Source of the DNA: Fomitopsis serialis
Lineage: Eukaryota > Basidiomycota > Agaricomycetes > Polyporales > Fomitopsidaceae
Direction: 5' to 3'
Assembly: GCF_022376445.1 (NCBI RefSeq)
Contig: NW_025955117.1
Coordinates: 1-64,000 of the forward strand
Length of the DNA stretch: 64,000 nt
Shown: piece by piece, positions 34,920 to 49,925 of the stretch
Layout: every line of letters starts with the position of its first letter
Position numbering within the stretch: position 1 is the stretch's first letter
Made by a program: the position numbers and the translations under genes
Notes under the pieces: model-generated
Told to the model about the DNA's origin: nothing
The model's input: the letters and a program-made list of their open reading frames with translations, nothing else
The model's database searches: none

Positions 34920-37665
34920 GCGCTTTGCGCAGGAATTCATGTCGTCGCTGTATCGTGTGACATACTTGACGTCGAATCGGTTTTGACTGGCTCAGATGCG
35001 TCAAATTACGACGGCCTGCAGCACAGACAGTGACATTGCGCATTAGGCATGTTACTTAGCATCCAACAGATGTGGGTACACAACAGCGAGTACATCATGA
35101 TATGGACCGATCTTACTCGACGCTTTAGCGTACGCGAAGAGGACCTACGGAGCGGAATGCCAGTTAAATGCCACCCCTTCATGTCGCACTTGCCCTAGCA
35201 CGATCTTGCTGACTGCACCAAGCCCTCATCGACTCAATGCTCACTATGGAGGCACACGACATCAGTGTGCGAACTATGGCCGACCGCACACTCAAAGCCA
35301 CGCACCACAGATTGAACGTTTGCCCGAACCTCTGTTCATCCACTGTCTTCACGATCAGCGTGCGCTCCTTCATGAGCTCCTCCCGATACTGTTTCGCCTG
35401 TTCCTCTGTCAACAGATCCAGCCGCTCCCAAACCATCTCTTGCAGCTCGAATGGGAGCCTCCACCAGAGGTTCGTGCTCTCCACTGCCCGGCGGATCCAC
35501 GACTCTTGCTGCGGGCCCACCGTCGTCGCTGACGGAAGGTGATGTTCGGGTCGACAAGGAAGAAGACGAGGATCTGCGGTGGCCTGGCTTGGTGGGGTCT
35601 ACGAGGCGGAAGGCGAGACGAGGTGTGGTAGATGTTCGGGAAGGCGATACACCGGTCTTGCTTGGTTGTGACTTGGCCGACGGTTTGCACGCAAATCTGG
35701 TCACTGGAAGCGGCGAAGATGACATGACAGTTAGATGAAAGGCATGATGAACAACGCACACGTTGATGTTGTATAGATGCTGCATGCAGTAGTAGTCGAA
35801 TTGTGCATGATAGCGCGGCTCGTTAACTGCGTTGCGGAAAGACAGGGTCGAGTCGGTGATGTTTTCTGTGTCATAGTACTAGGTGCATTGTCAGCGCAGA
35901 ATTGCGGCAGCACGCGAACGCGAGCGCCCACATATATGAACGTAGACACTATCGCCTCATTGTCCATCCCTGAGTTATGTAGGGAGGCTGAAGTCAGAAG
36001 CGCTTGTAGTGTGTCGCATGATCCGGCTCGCCTTCTACATGCCATGTCCCACCGCTATACTCTGGCTTCTCGGGTGTCAGGACTATGTTAGCCAACTTCA
36101 CGATGACATGGAGCGTTTTCCCTCGCAAATCAACTGTCTTCTTCACTCCATCCAGTCCACCATCGTAGCTCGGCTTGCTATCCGGCCACAGATGTTCTGC
36201 CTGTGCACCCAACCACTCATCCAGGAGTTTTACGAAATAGTTGACTTCCTTGAACTCCGAGTACGGCGGCTCCACCCACTTCTCGTCTTCGCTGGGACAA
36301 GTAGCCAGGAAAACATCCCACTCGTCGTCCAAGAACTTATCCCTGCCGGCTTCCCACACCTTGCGGTCCTCAGCTCGAAGACGGTCGTGCTCTGCGATGA
36401 AGCGCAGCCTTGTGTCCTCATCCAAGTAAGGCTCGTGCTGGTAGAGTGAGCACGGCTTTGATGACTATGAGAAACGACACGTACGCCATTCGGCCAGACG
36501 CAACCCGGGAACTTACGCCCCTTCAGGTCAAGGCGCGTAGGGAGCTGCGTTTCTCTCGCCAAGTCAGATAGGATCCGCTCGAACATTGGAACCGCCTTCT
36601 CCATGATATGGGGATGACCTCGGTGAGCGCCTTGTGGTCTTCTGGGTGGATGTTGTTGATGTATGGCGAGGCCAGCTTCACTGTGCCATCCTCCTCGACG
36701 TGGAAATCCGAAGGGAGCCACTGGAAGCGTTCCGATCGGAACATAGCAGCGACGTCCGTCGCGCGGGGCTGGAGGGTCTCCTCAAAGCCGCGTGTCGTGG
36801 TACGCCCGTAGACCACAGGGTAGAGCGATGGGTGGACGAGGTCGAGACTTACCATCTGACCCTGGATGCCAGTCCTTCTCCGAGTCCGGGACAGACTCGA
36901 GAGGTGCGACTGCTGAAACGAGACTCGCCTTCAGGGACGCAGGCACTAGTTGATCGGACTGCCAGATTCTCTCATAGGGACCGGGCTGTGAACGCAGATG
37001 AGGGCAAGGCAAGAGGGGTTGGACCATACACTTCGGACGAACCTCAACGCCTGTCTCCGGATCCCGCAGGGCTGCATACGCGTCAAGCTCGCCCAGTATG
37101 TAATGTATCTATTGCATTTTCTATCAGGCTCACTGTTCGCGAAACTCAACCTTAACCAAACGCACCATGTTGTCAGTGAGCTGCAAGCTCCGATGCATAT
37201 CTTTCTGCTGCTCCTTGATCTCCTCTGTCCACTTTGCCTGCACCTCTTCGTCCCGGAACTTAACCCACCACTCAGGCTTCTGGCGTATCGCCGCGCTCAG
37301 AGCGCACATGCGCAACTCGGCGAGTGTGCGCGGCGTGTCCTTCTCCGTAGGGTCATCGTCCTTTGAAGCGTAATATTGCCAGTCTCCGTTTCCGGTGAAT
37401 GGATGCTTGTACCGCTTAAGCACGCTAGCCGCAGGTCCCGAGGGGGTACCATTGCGGTCGTTTGAGGCCATCGTTGAACGTTGAAGGCAAGTCCAGTAGG
37501 TGGGTTGGAAGCTAGATGTAATCAGGCTCTATGCTCAGGAGCAGTCAGATCTGGACCCGAGGCTGCACGGGTCATATGTCCGGTACTTATCGTCCGCCGT
37601 AGAACAAAAGTGCAGTGTGCGCGAGACAGATGTGGGTCGAGTGACTCCCCGTGGGTGGCTTGTGG
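34920..37665. repeat. Left arm of large inverted repeat (contains DUF4246 copy C)
   Basis: This stretch matches, in reverse orientation, about 40695-43510. Matching blocks outside the coding region include GCAGGAATTCATG at 34930 against CATGAATTCCTGC at 43480, ATCTTACTCGACGCT at 35111, the sequence around 35185-35220 before the gene end, and upstream blocks such as CGGTACTTATCG near 37580. Arms differ by scattered substitutions and small indels, so this is not an assembly mirror copy. Confidence 0.75.
35234..37471 (-). CDS. DUF4246 protein, copy C (some frame breaks)
   Basis: Eight exons as in copy A: 37471-37166, 37108-37043, 36985-36485, 36437-36032, 35969-35932, 35878-35760, 35703-35306, 35243-35234. 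N-terminus MASNDRNGTPSGP, then DTPRTLAELRMCALSAAI and WPDSKPSYDGGLDG. C-terminal part with WHVEGMDNEA, DSTLSFRNAVNEP and ILVFFLVDPN. The frame breaks near 36845, 36610 and about four places in 35530-35680, all fitting lost bases. The intron after WHVEG has a GC donor (GAAG then GCGAGC), shared with copy E. Head to head with copy D, and closest in sequence to copy E. Confidence 0.8.
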
Positions 37666-37975
37666 CGGCGGTGCGCGATGCGCGCGTTGAAGTGTTTCAT
37701 ACGACCGCGGCACCGCTCAAGCACGGCGCATTGAGTCGACTGAGCGTGACACCACGACAGGCACCGACCAGTATGCTCGCGCGGAACTTCAACTTGGCAT
37801 CAACGCGCCCGTCGGGATATTTCCTGTTATAGTAACCCTGAGGTCCTCGGCACCGTCGACACGGTCACCGTGTGCCGCATGCATCCCTCGGTGCAGTGCC
37901 TGACGCTCGGCCTCGAACGAATAAAGGGGCAGCCTGCAGTCCCCCTAATGTCACTGTGATCCAACCATCATTGTT
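37472..37975. promoter_or_regulatory. Shared upstream region of divergent DUF4246 copies C and D
   Basis: 504 bases between two head-to-head starts. The copy C half is also found, inverted, upstream of copy E (40700-40900), while the copy D half is not. Any C/E-shared control sites should therefore lie in 37472-37665. Confidence 0.5.
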
Positions 37976-40089
37976 ATGTCTTCCCCGGCGGCGAGCGACA
38001 GCGGTGACTTTGGCGAGAAACCGCCCGCTTTCGACACCCGTTCACTGACGTCGGCGACTGGGACTACCTCGATGAGGACGACGATGATCCCGACGACAAG
38101 GATACGCCTCGCACCCTCGTCGAGCTCCGTATGTGTGCGCTGAGCGCGGCTATCCGTGAAAAGGTCGACTGGCATGTCAAGTATCGCGACGAGAACATAC
38201 GGAACAGGTGGGCGCAAGAGATCCCGACCAACAGCAAGAGTGCATGAAAGTCTGCAGCTCACGGATAACATGGTATGCAGAACGTTGTGGAATGTCTGCC
38301 TTGTCATGCTGATGGCCTCGAAGATAAAGTATGTTCTGGCTGAGCTTGACGCATACGCTACTCTCCGTGACCCAAGCACAGGCATCGAGGTTCGTGCCCG
38401 TACATGGATGTTCCACTTGATGCCCATTGTACGCTTCAGCCCGGCCCGTACGAGCGGACATGGAAGTCTGACCAGCTCATACCTGCCGAATTGAAGTCGG
38501 AACTGCTGTCTGCGGTCGCCCCCCTCGAGTCGATCCCCGACGCCGAGAAGGACTGGCACCCGGGATCAGACGGCAAAGTCTTGGATCTCGTCCACCCGTC
38601 GCTGTATCCGCTCGTCTACGGACGTACAGCCTCGACGTCCGGTGAACTGTTCGAGCCTCGTATAGACGACGACATCGACCCTGTCTTCGCGTCCGAGCGT
38701 TTCCAATGGCTGCCGTCGGACTTCTACGTCGCTGACGACGGAGCCGTCAAGCTGATGTCGTCTTATATCAACAACGTCCATCCAGAGGATCATGTAGCCC
38801 TCGACAGGGTTATACCCAAAGTACTCGAGCGTGCGGTACCCATGTTCGAGTGGGTGTTGTCCGATCTTGCACGCGAGACACAGCTGCCGACGCGAATGGA
38901 TCTAAAGGAGCGCAGGTTTCCGACTTGTATATGGGATACTGTAAGAACTCTAGTTGGCGGGGACCGGCTTATGCTCATCTTGATGGTTGGTAGGAAGAGC
39001 CGGGCCTTCAAGACGAGGAACAGGAGGCTATGGACACCGAAGTTCGCCGCCTCGAGCTAGCGAGAAATCCTGACGATCCGTGGGTTGACTACTACCGGCA
39101 ACTCAAGTCCGTCTACTTAGACAAGCAGCCCAAGACATGGCCGGATAGCAAGCCGGAGTACGATGGCGGCTTGGACCAAATGAACAAAACCATAAATCTG
39201 CGGGGTCAAACATTGCAGATTATCGTCAAGCTGGCGAATATTGTCCTGACCCCGGACAAGCCTGAGTACGATGGCGGAAAGTGGCACGTAGAAGGTTGCC
39301 TGAGATCTCTTCCCGCTGATTGGCAACCTGTTGAGCGAACCTGTCAGGCATGAACAACGAAGCTATCGTCGCACATTTATATACGTGAGCACCCGACTTG
39401 TCTCTGGCATCTGTGAACCTGTTCTCATCGCGTCCTAGTATTATGACTGTGAAAACATGTCGGAATCGACTCTTTCCTTCCGCAACGCCGTCAACGAGCC
39501 TCGGTATCACGGTCAGGATGACAGCTATTGCATGATGCACCTCTACGGCATCTGCCGGTACGTGCTCAGTCCGATGCAGCCCTTCCCAGCTGAGCCTGAG
39601 TCCGATGCGTCTCAGAGACGACCGCTGTGTGCAAGACGTCGGTAAGGTCGTCACGAAACAAGATCGGTGTATCGCGTTCCCGAACCTATACCAACACCTC
39701 GTCTCGCCCTTCCGGCTAGTCGACCCCACCAAGCCTGGCCATCGCAAGATCCTCGTATTCTTCCTCGTAGATCCTCACATCAAGATCCCGTCCACGTCCG
39801 TCGTGGCGCCGCAGCAGGCATCGTGGATACGACGCGCCCTTCCGGGAACTGTGCTGTGGGAGCGTCTGCCCCTCGAATTGCAGGATATCGTCTTGAGCTA
39901 CACGGACCTCATGACGGATCAAGAGGCGAAGGCGTACCGGGAGGAGCTCATGAAGGAGCGCACGGCATTTGTCGAGACCGTCAACGAGAACCGCTTCGGG
40001 CATGAGTTCAATATGTGGTATGCACTTTTTGGGCGTCTTTTGCTGTATGACGCGCTGATACAGTCGTGCGTCTTTACAGTGAGCATTGA
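37976..40089 (+). CDS. DUF4246 protein, copy D (nearly intact, shorter linker)
   Basis: Eight exons: 37976-38272, 38324-38389, 38440-38940, 38994-39294, 39348-39384, 39439-39557, 39616-40017, 40080-40089. Exons 2-4 and 6-8 are open. They carry PGPYERTWKSDQLIPAELKS, KDWHPGSDGKVLDLVHPSLY, QIIVKLANIVLTPDKPEYDG, WHVEGMNNEAIV, FPNLYQHLVSPF, GHRKILVFFLVDPHIKIPST and the end CEH. Exon 1 breaks near 38030 and 38225, and exon 5 lacks one base near 39372 (VATFIY expected). Exon 4 is 102 bases shorter than in copy A, removing 34 residues of the acidic linker in frame. It lies alone between the arms of the inverted repeat. Confidence 0.82.
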
Positions 40090-40694
40090 ATGGTTTGGGC
40101 TTTTTTGCAAGATCAACGGCCGCTGAGGGTAAGACTGCATGTGTTAGTAGCATGGACCGTCAGTAGCTGCGAAGTCGCCCTATCGTTTATTACGCGTTCA
40201 ACATGGGCATCACCACTACAACTACGGTGCACTCTTTGTGTCTTGACCCTTTTTGTGAGAGTCGTACAGTATTGTGCAATACGAATGCCAGCAAGCCTGT
40301 TGTGTTTGGTCTGTCCCGGAGATTGTCTGTATAAGGTATGTTTCCACGCTATGTGCTCACTCCAATATACGACAACAACGCAGCTGAAATCGTCCCTTTA
40401 TGTCACGAAAATGTATCGTGCGCAAGAACCATAGTTATAACTGCGACCGTACCATTGACCATGTCTGGTCGTACTACGTGCACATGATGGAACAAGGGCT
40501 GCCTCATACACACGCATGCGGTCGAGGTCCTCAGGGTTACTGTAAAAGGAAATTTCCCGACGGGCGCCGCCGCGTTGATGCCAAGTTCTGCGCAAGCATA
40601 CTGGTCCGATGGTCGGTGTGTAGTGAGTCGACTCCGTGCTTGGGCGGTGCCGTGGTGGTGTGCAGCGCACGTTCAGCTATGCCAACCGAGTCGC
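40090..40694. other. Intergenic between DUF4246 copies D and E
   Basis: About 0.6 kb after copy D up to the right inverted-repeat arm. No supported gene. Confidence 0.4.
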
Positions 40695-43510
40695 GTACCG
40701 CCACCCACGAGGAGTCACTTCTGTCTCTCGCGCATTAGTAGTGCGTTTGTTCTTCGACGGACCGATAAGTACCTGGTATATGATCCTTGCAGCCTCGGAA
40801 CAGATCTGACTCCTCCTAGGCATATAGAGTCCTGATGCTTGTGTGCAGGAACGCGACGCCGCTCTGATTACATCTGAAATTCGAAATCTCAACTTTCACT
40901 AGCACTGGCCATATTCGCCCTGCTCGCGTAGTATTGGCTTCAACGATGGCCTCAAACGACCGCAATGATACCCACTCGGAATCTGCGGCTCGCATGCCTA
41001 AGCGCTATAAGCACCCATTCACCGAAAACGAAGACTGGGCATATTACGCTGGAAACGACGACGACCCTACGGAAAAGGACACGCCGCGCACGCTCGCCGA
41101 GCTGCGTATGTGCGCTCTGAGCGCGGCGATACGCCAGAAACCTGAGTGGTGGGTTAAGTTCCGGGACGAAAACGTGCAGACGAAGTGGACAGAGGAGATC
41201 AAGGAGCAGCAGAAAGATATGCATCGGAGCTTGCAGCTCACTGACAACATGGTGCGTTTGGTTAAGATTGAGTCTCGCGAACAGTGAGCCTGATAGAAAT
41301 GCATAGATACATTACATACTGGGCGAGCTTGACGCGTATGCAGCCCTGCGGGATCCGGAGACAGGCATTGAGGTTCGTCCGAAGTGTATGGTCCAACCCC
41401 TCTTGCCTTCCTCTCATCTGCGTTCACAGCCCGGTCCCTATGAGAGAATCTGGCAGTCCGATCAACTAATCCCTGCGTCCCTGAAGGCGAGTCTCGTTTC
41501 AGCAGTCGCACCTCTCGAGTCTGTCCCGGACTCGGAGAAGGACTGGCATCCAGGGTCAGATGGTAGAGTTCTCGACCTCGTCCACCCATCGCTCTACCCT
41601 GTGGTCTACGGGCGTACCACGACACGCGGCTTTGAGGAGACCCTCCAGCCCCGCGCGACGGACGTCGCCGCTATGTTCCGGTCGGAGCGCTTCCAGTGGC
41701 TCCCTTCGGATTCCACGTTGAGGAGGATGGCACAGTGAAGTTGTCCTCGCCGTACATCAACAACATTCACCCAGAAACCACAAGGCGCTCACCGAGGTTA
41801 TCCCAAAAGTCATGGAGAAGGCGGTGCCAATGTTCGAGTGGATCCTGTCTGACTTGGCGAGAGAGACACAGCTCCCTACACGTCTTGACCTCAAGGGCGT
41901 AAGTTTCCGGACTGCGTCTGGCCGATGGGCGTACGTGCCGTTTCTTGATAGTCATCAAAGCCTTGCTCACTCCACCAGTACGAGCCTAACATGGATCGGG
42001 ACACAAGGCTGCGCTTCATCGCAGAGCATGACCGTCTTCAAGCTGAGGACCGCAAGGTGTGGGAAGCCGGCAGGGATAAGTTGTGGGATGACGAATGGGA
42101 CGTTTTCCTGGCTACTCGCTCCAGCGAAGACGAAGAATGGGAGGAGCCGCCGTACCCAGAGTTCAAGGAAGTCAACTATCTCCAACGATTTTTCAACGAA
42201 TGGCAGGACGCACAGGCAGAACATCTGTGGCCGGATGCAAGCCGAGCTACGATGGTGGACTGGATGGAGTGAAGAAGACAGTTGATTTGCGAGGGAAACG
42301 CTCCAAGTCATCGTGAAGTTGGCTAACATGTCCTGACACCCGAGAAGCCAGAGTATAGCGGTGGGACATGGCATGTAGAAGGCGAGCCGGATTCTGCGAC
42401 GTATCACAAGCGCTTCTGACTTCAGCCTCCCTACATTATTCAGGGATGGATAATGAGGCGATAGTGTCTACGTTCATATATGTGGGGCGCTCATGTTTGC
42501 GATGCTGCCGCGGTTCTTCGTGACAATGCACCTAGTACTATGACACAGAAAACATCACCGAATCTACCCTGTCTTTTCGCAATGCAGTCAACGAGCCGCG
42601 CTATCATGAACAATGTGACTACTACTGCATGCGCCATCTATACAACATATCGGTGTGCGTTGTCCATTATGCCTATCATCTAACCGCCATGTCATCTTCG
42701 CCTCTTCCAGTGACGAGATCTGCGTGCAAACTGTCGGCCAAGTCACAACCAAGCAAGACCGGTGCATCGCCTTCCCGAACATCTACCAACACCTCGTCTC
42801 GCCCTTCCGTCTCGTAGATCCCACCAAGCCAGGCCACCGCAAGATCTCGTCTTCTTCCTTGTCGACCCGAACATCACCGTCCATCAGCGACGACGGTGGG
42901 CCCGCAACAAGAGTCGTGGATCCGCCGGGCAGTGGAGAGCACGAACCTCTGGTGGAGGCTCCCATTCGAGCTGCAAGAGATGGTTTGGGAGCGGCTGGAT
43001 CTGTTGACAGAGGAACAGGCGAAACAGTATCGGGAGGAGCTCATGAAGGAGCGACGCTGATCGTGAAGACAGTGGATGAACAGAGGTTCGGGCAAACGTT
43101 CAATCTGTGGTGCGTGGCTCTGAGTGTGCGGTCAACCGTGACCATAGTTCCCATTCTGATCCGGCGTGCGTCTATAGTGAGCACTGAGGGCTTGGTGCAG
43201 TCAGCAAGGTCGTGCTAGGGCAAGTGCGACATGAAAGGGTGGTATTCAGCTCGTGCTCGGCCCGGTAGTACGCTAAGCGTCGAGTAAGATTGCTCCATGT
43301 CATGAATAATGTACTCACTTCTAGGTCCCACGTCTGGTAGATGTTAAGGACACGCTTCACAGTGCGCGATGCTACTTATCATGTCCATGCCGTCCGAATC
43401 GTGGTTTGACGCACCAAATCGTGAATGATTCGACGTCAGGTGCGTGGTTCAAGTTTCCTCAGCACACGATACAGCGACAACATGAATTCCTGCGCAAAGC
43501 ACTCTACGAT
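40695..43510. repeat. Right arm of large inverted repeat (contains DUF4246 copy E)
   Basis: Inverted counterpart of 34920-37665. It covers the upstream region of copy E, the whole gene, and about 0.3 kb downstream (GTCGTGCTAGGGCAAGTGCG and AGCGTCGAGTAAGATTG both match the left arm). The arm ends where relic F begins. Confidence 0.75.
40946..43187 (+). CDS. DUF4246 protein, copy E (several frame breaks)
   Basis: Eight exons: 40946-41251, 41307-41372, 41430-41930, 41979-42381, 42444-42481, 42536-42654, 42711-43109, 43178-43187. Exons 1, 2, 5, 6 and 8 have exactly the lengths of copy C or A. Exons 3, 4 and 7 are each short by a multiple of three made of separate one-base losses (near 41707, 41777, 41900, 42238, 42298, 42848, 42885 and 43055). 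Family blocks: DTPRTLAELRMCALSAAI, PGPYERIWQSDQLIPAS, WHVEGMDNEA and FPNIYQHLVSPFRLVDPTKP. GC donor after WHVEG, as in C. Net frame returns after every cluster of losses. Confidence 0.8.
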
Positions 43511-44008
43511 CAGGTTTAGAGGTGCCAGGCCAGTCCGTGACTGCACAAACATTGCATTTCCAAACCTCTATCAGCACCGAGTCTCTCCCTTCCAATTGGC
43601 AGACGCCACGAAACCAGGTCGTCGCAAGATTCTTGTATTCTTCCTTGTCGACCCACACATCACAGCTAGGTCCATATCGTTGGGCCCCGCGCCTTTCAAA
43701 CACACATAGGCGGAGTCCAGCGGGTTTGATATGGGATCACGCCGGGCGCAGCGGAATTTGACGGCCAGGCTGAGCCAGGCAGCCGCGACCTTGGCTAGGC
43801 GGCCCAGGTCGAGCGGCACAATGTCCGGATCACCAAATACCAACGTCCGACGACCCCCGCTCCTATGCGCACTTTCCGTGCGGGGCCCAACGATATGGAC
43901 CTAGCTGCAAGATCCCATCCGCGGCCGACAGGATCAATATGTGGTAAGTCCCCATCTATTATGTTGCACCGCGTACTCATCGCATATTCCATATGTAGTG
44001 AGTATTGA
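43511..44008 (+). pseudogene. DUF4246 relic F, with inserted element and internal deletion
   Basis: Only the last part of a DUF4246 gene remains. It reads NIAFPNLYQHRVSPF, then GRRKILVFFLVDPHI up to 43662. There the 245-bp inverted-repeat element interrupts it, and the frame resumes at 43910 with KIPSAAD. About 100 residues that normally follow are missing. The final intron (43944-43998) and the 10-nt last exon (43999-44008, reading CEY and stop) survive. The usual GHRKIL is GRRKIL here. Clearly non-functional as a full protein. Confidence 0.75.
43663..43907. mobile_element. 245-bp MITE-like element with 28-bp perfect inverted ends
   Basis: Left end 43663-43690 and right end 43880-43907 are exact reverse complements over 28 bases, starting CAGCTAGGTCCATATCG. 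The 189-bp inside has no gene of its own. It sits inside the DUF4246 relic. Removing it together with one CA restores CACATCAAGATCCC, the same as copy D at 39775-39788. So the insertion duplicated a 2-bp CA target. Size and structure fit a non-autonomous DNA transposon; the superfamily is not known. Confidence 0.7.
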
Positions 44009-44212
44009 CGATGGCATGCGTCGATCGACGAATATCGGCACGGCACTCGTGAAGCACGGGCCAATTGTTGAAGTAATTCTACTCCTTTCTGAGGAATCAT
44101 AGAAACTCCAACACGACGTTTCCAAATAATGCACCGTTCGTCACGTCATTATGGTCGTCCTGGTAATACATGCAACGTTCGTGAAGACTTCAATGTCATT
44201 ATACTACCTTCG

Positions 44213-48617
<4,405 letters not shown>

Positions 48618-49925
48618 ATCAGCAGCCACGGTCAGAAACGATAGGGAGCAAAACTGAGACGAGAGGGGACAAACAGCCCTGTTCGTCCCTTCATTGAATA
48701 TATACATGGTGACCTGGGGCGGGCCTGAAAGATGCCGAAAACTTCTCTTGAAGCGATGACAGAACTCGGGACACAGAATCCCAGCGGTGAGGCTTATCGG
48801 ATTGCACATGCGCGGTGTGATTGGAGCTGGCGAGGCAGCCCTGTATAAGTTGAACGAACAGCCAAAAGCCCTCAGAGCTGATGGCGTGAATTCCTCCGCC
48901 ACCAACGCAAGTTCGGACGCCCACGTGGCGGCGCGAGCTAGCGCTAGACCCGTCCACGGAACAGTTTCCTTGACGAGTGACGGGAGACCCCCAGCCTCGA
49001 GGTAGGGCGAACGCCTTGCCTTATGGAAGTTGCTGGCCAATTTCCGACAGCCAGGGAGCGCGGCTTATCGACCGACCTCGGTCGCGAGCAGCCACTGTTG
49101 CATGTAAAATGCCACCCTAGCTTGAAGGGGCCGAGAAACGCCCTTGTAAGGGTCGTCATGGTTCTGTCGCTGAAAAGCTTTCAGAGCGAACAAAATAAGG
49201 CATGGAAACACTCACTGAGGATCACCGTAAGGCTTGGCCGCGCAGTCTGGACACGCGAAGTGCCCGAGTCAAGGTCCGGACTGGAGCGGACATAACACAC
49301 TGCTTCGGATAAGCCAGACACAGTGGATGTGTGGCTTCCGAGTACCAACGACGGGGAGAATCAGTACCGGATGGATCACAACCAAGCACGAGTTGCATCG
49401 GGACTCCAGAGGTCGGTCCGATGGGTTTGCTATGGGACTGCTAACCACATGAAACCCTGGGGCGTCAGCCAGTCGGGAACGACGGATATGACAACAGTAT
49501 AGCAATCGATGCGACTTGTATTGTCAGGCGAGCAATACATTCTGGCCGCGATGGAAGGTGAAGTTGAACAACTAGACGTTTGAACTCGATCGCCAAGTGC
49601 AACACGCAGTGATCGAGCGGCACCTCCCGCTGGGGCTCCCGAATTTACTAATACGGCAGGCGTGCAAGAACGAGCGGCCAGGCATCTGGCAAGTCCGGGC
49701 GCCCTCTCGTTCAATCTTCCTCGCGGAGCACTGCGCAGCGCCCCGAGTGGTGCGACAGCCGATACTATTCCGATTCGAACTCGGTGGCTATTGATTTATC
49801 TTTGTACTGCTTCTTGGGTACATTACACGCTACTCTACATCTTCTACCACTACTGCCGACCACAATGACGTCCACACGGGCATCACGGCCATCGAAGCAA
49901 GCGTACCGGCCCCGACGCACGAGCC
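48618..49925. other. Intergenic between ATPase start and alcohol dehydrogenase end
   Basis: About 1.3 kb without a supported gene; the right part would hold the ATPase promoter. No repeat or RNA gene recognised. Confidence 0.4.
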
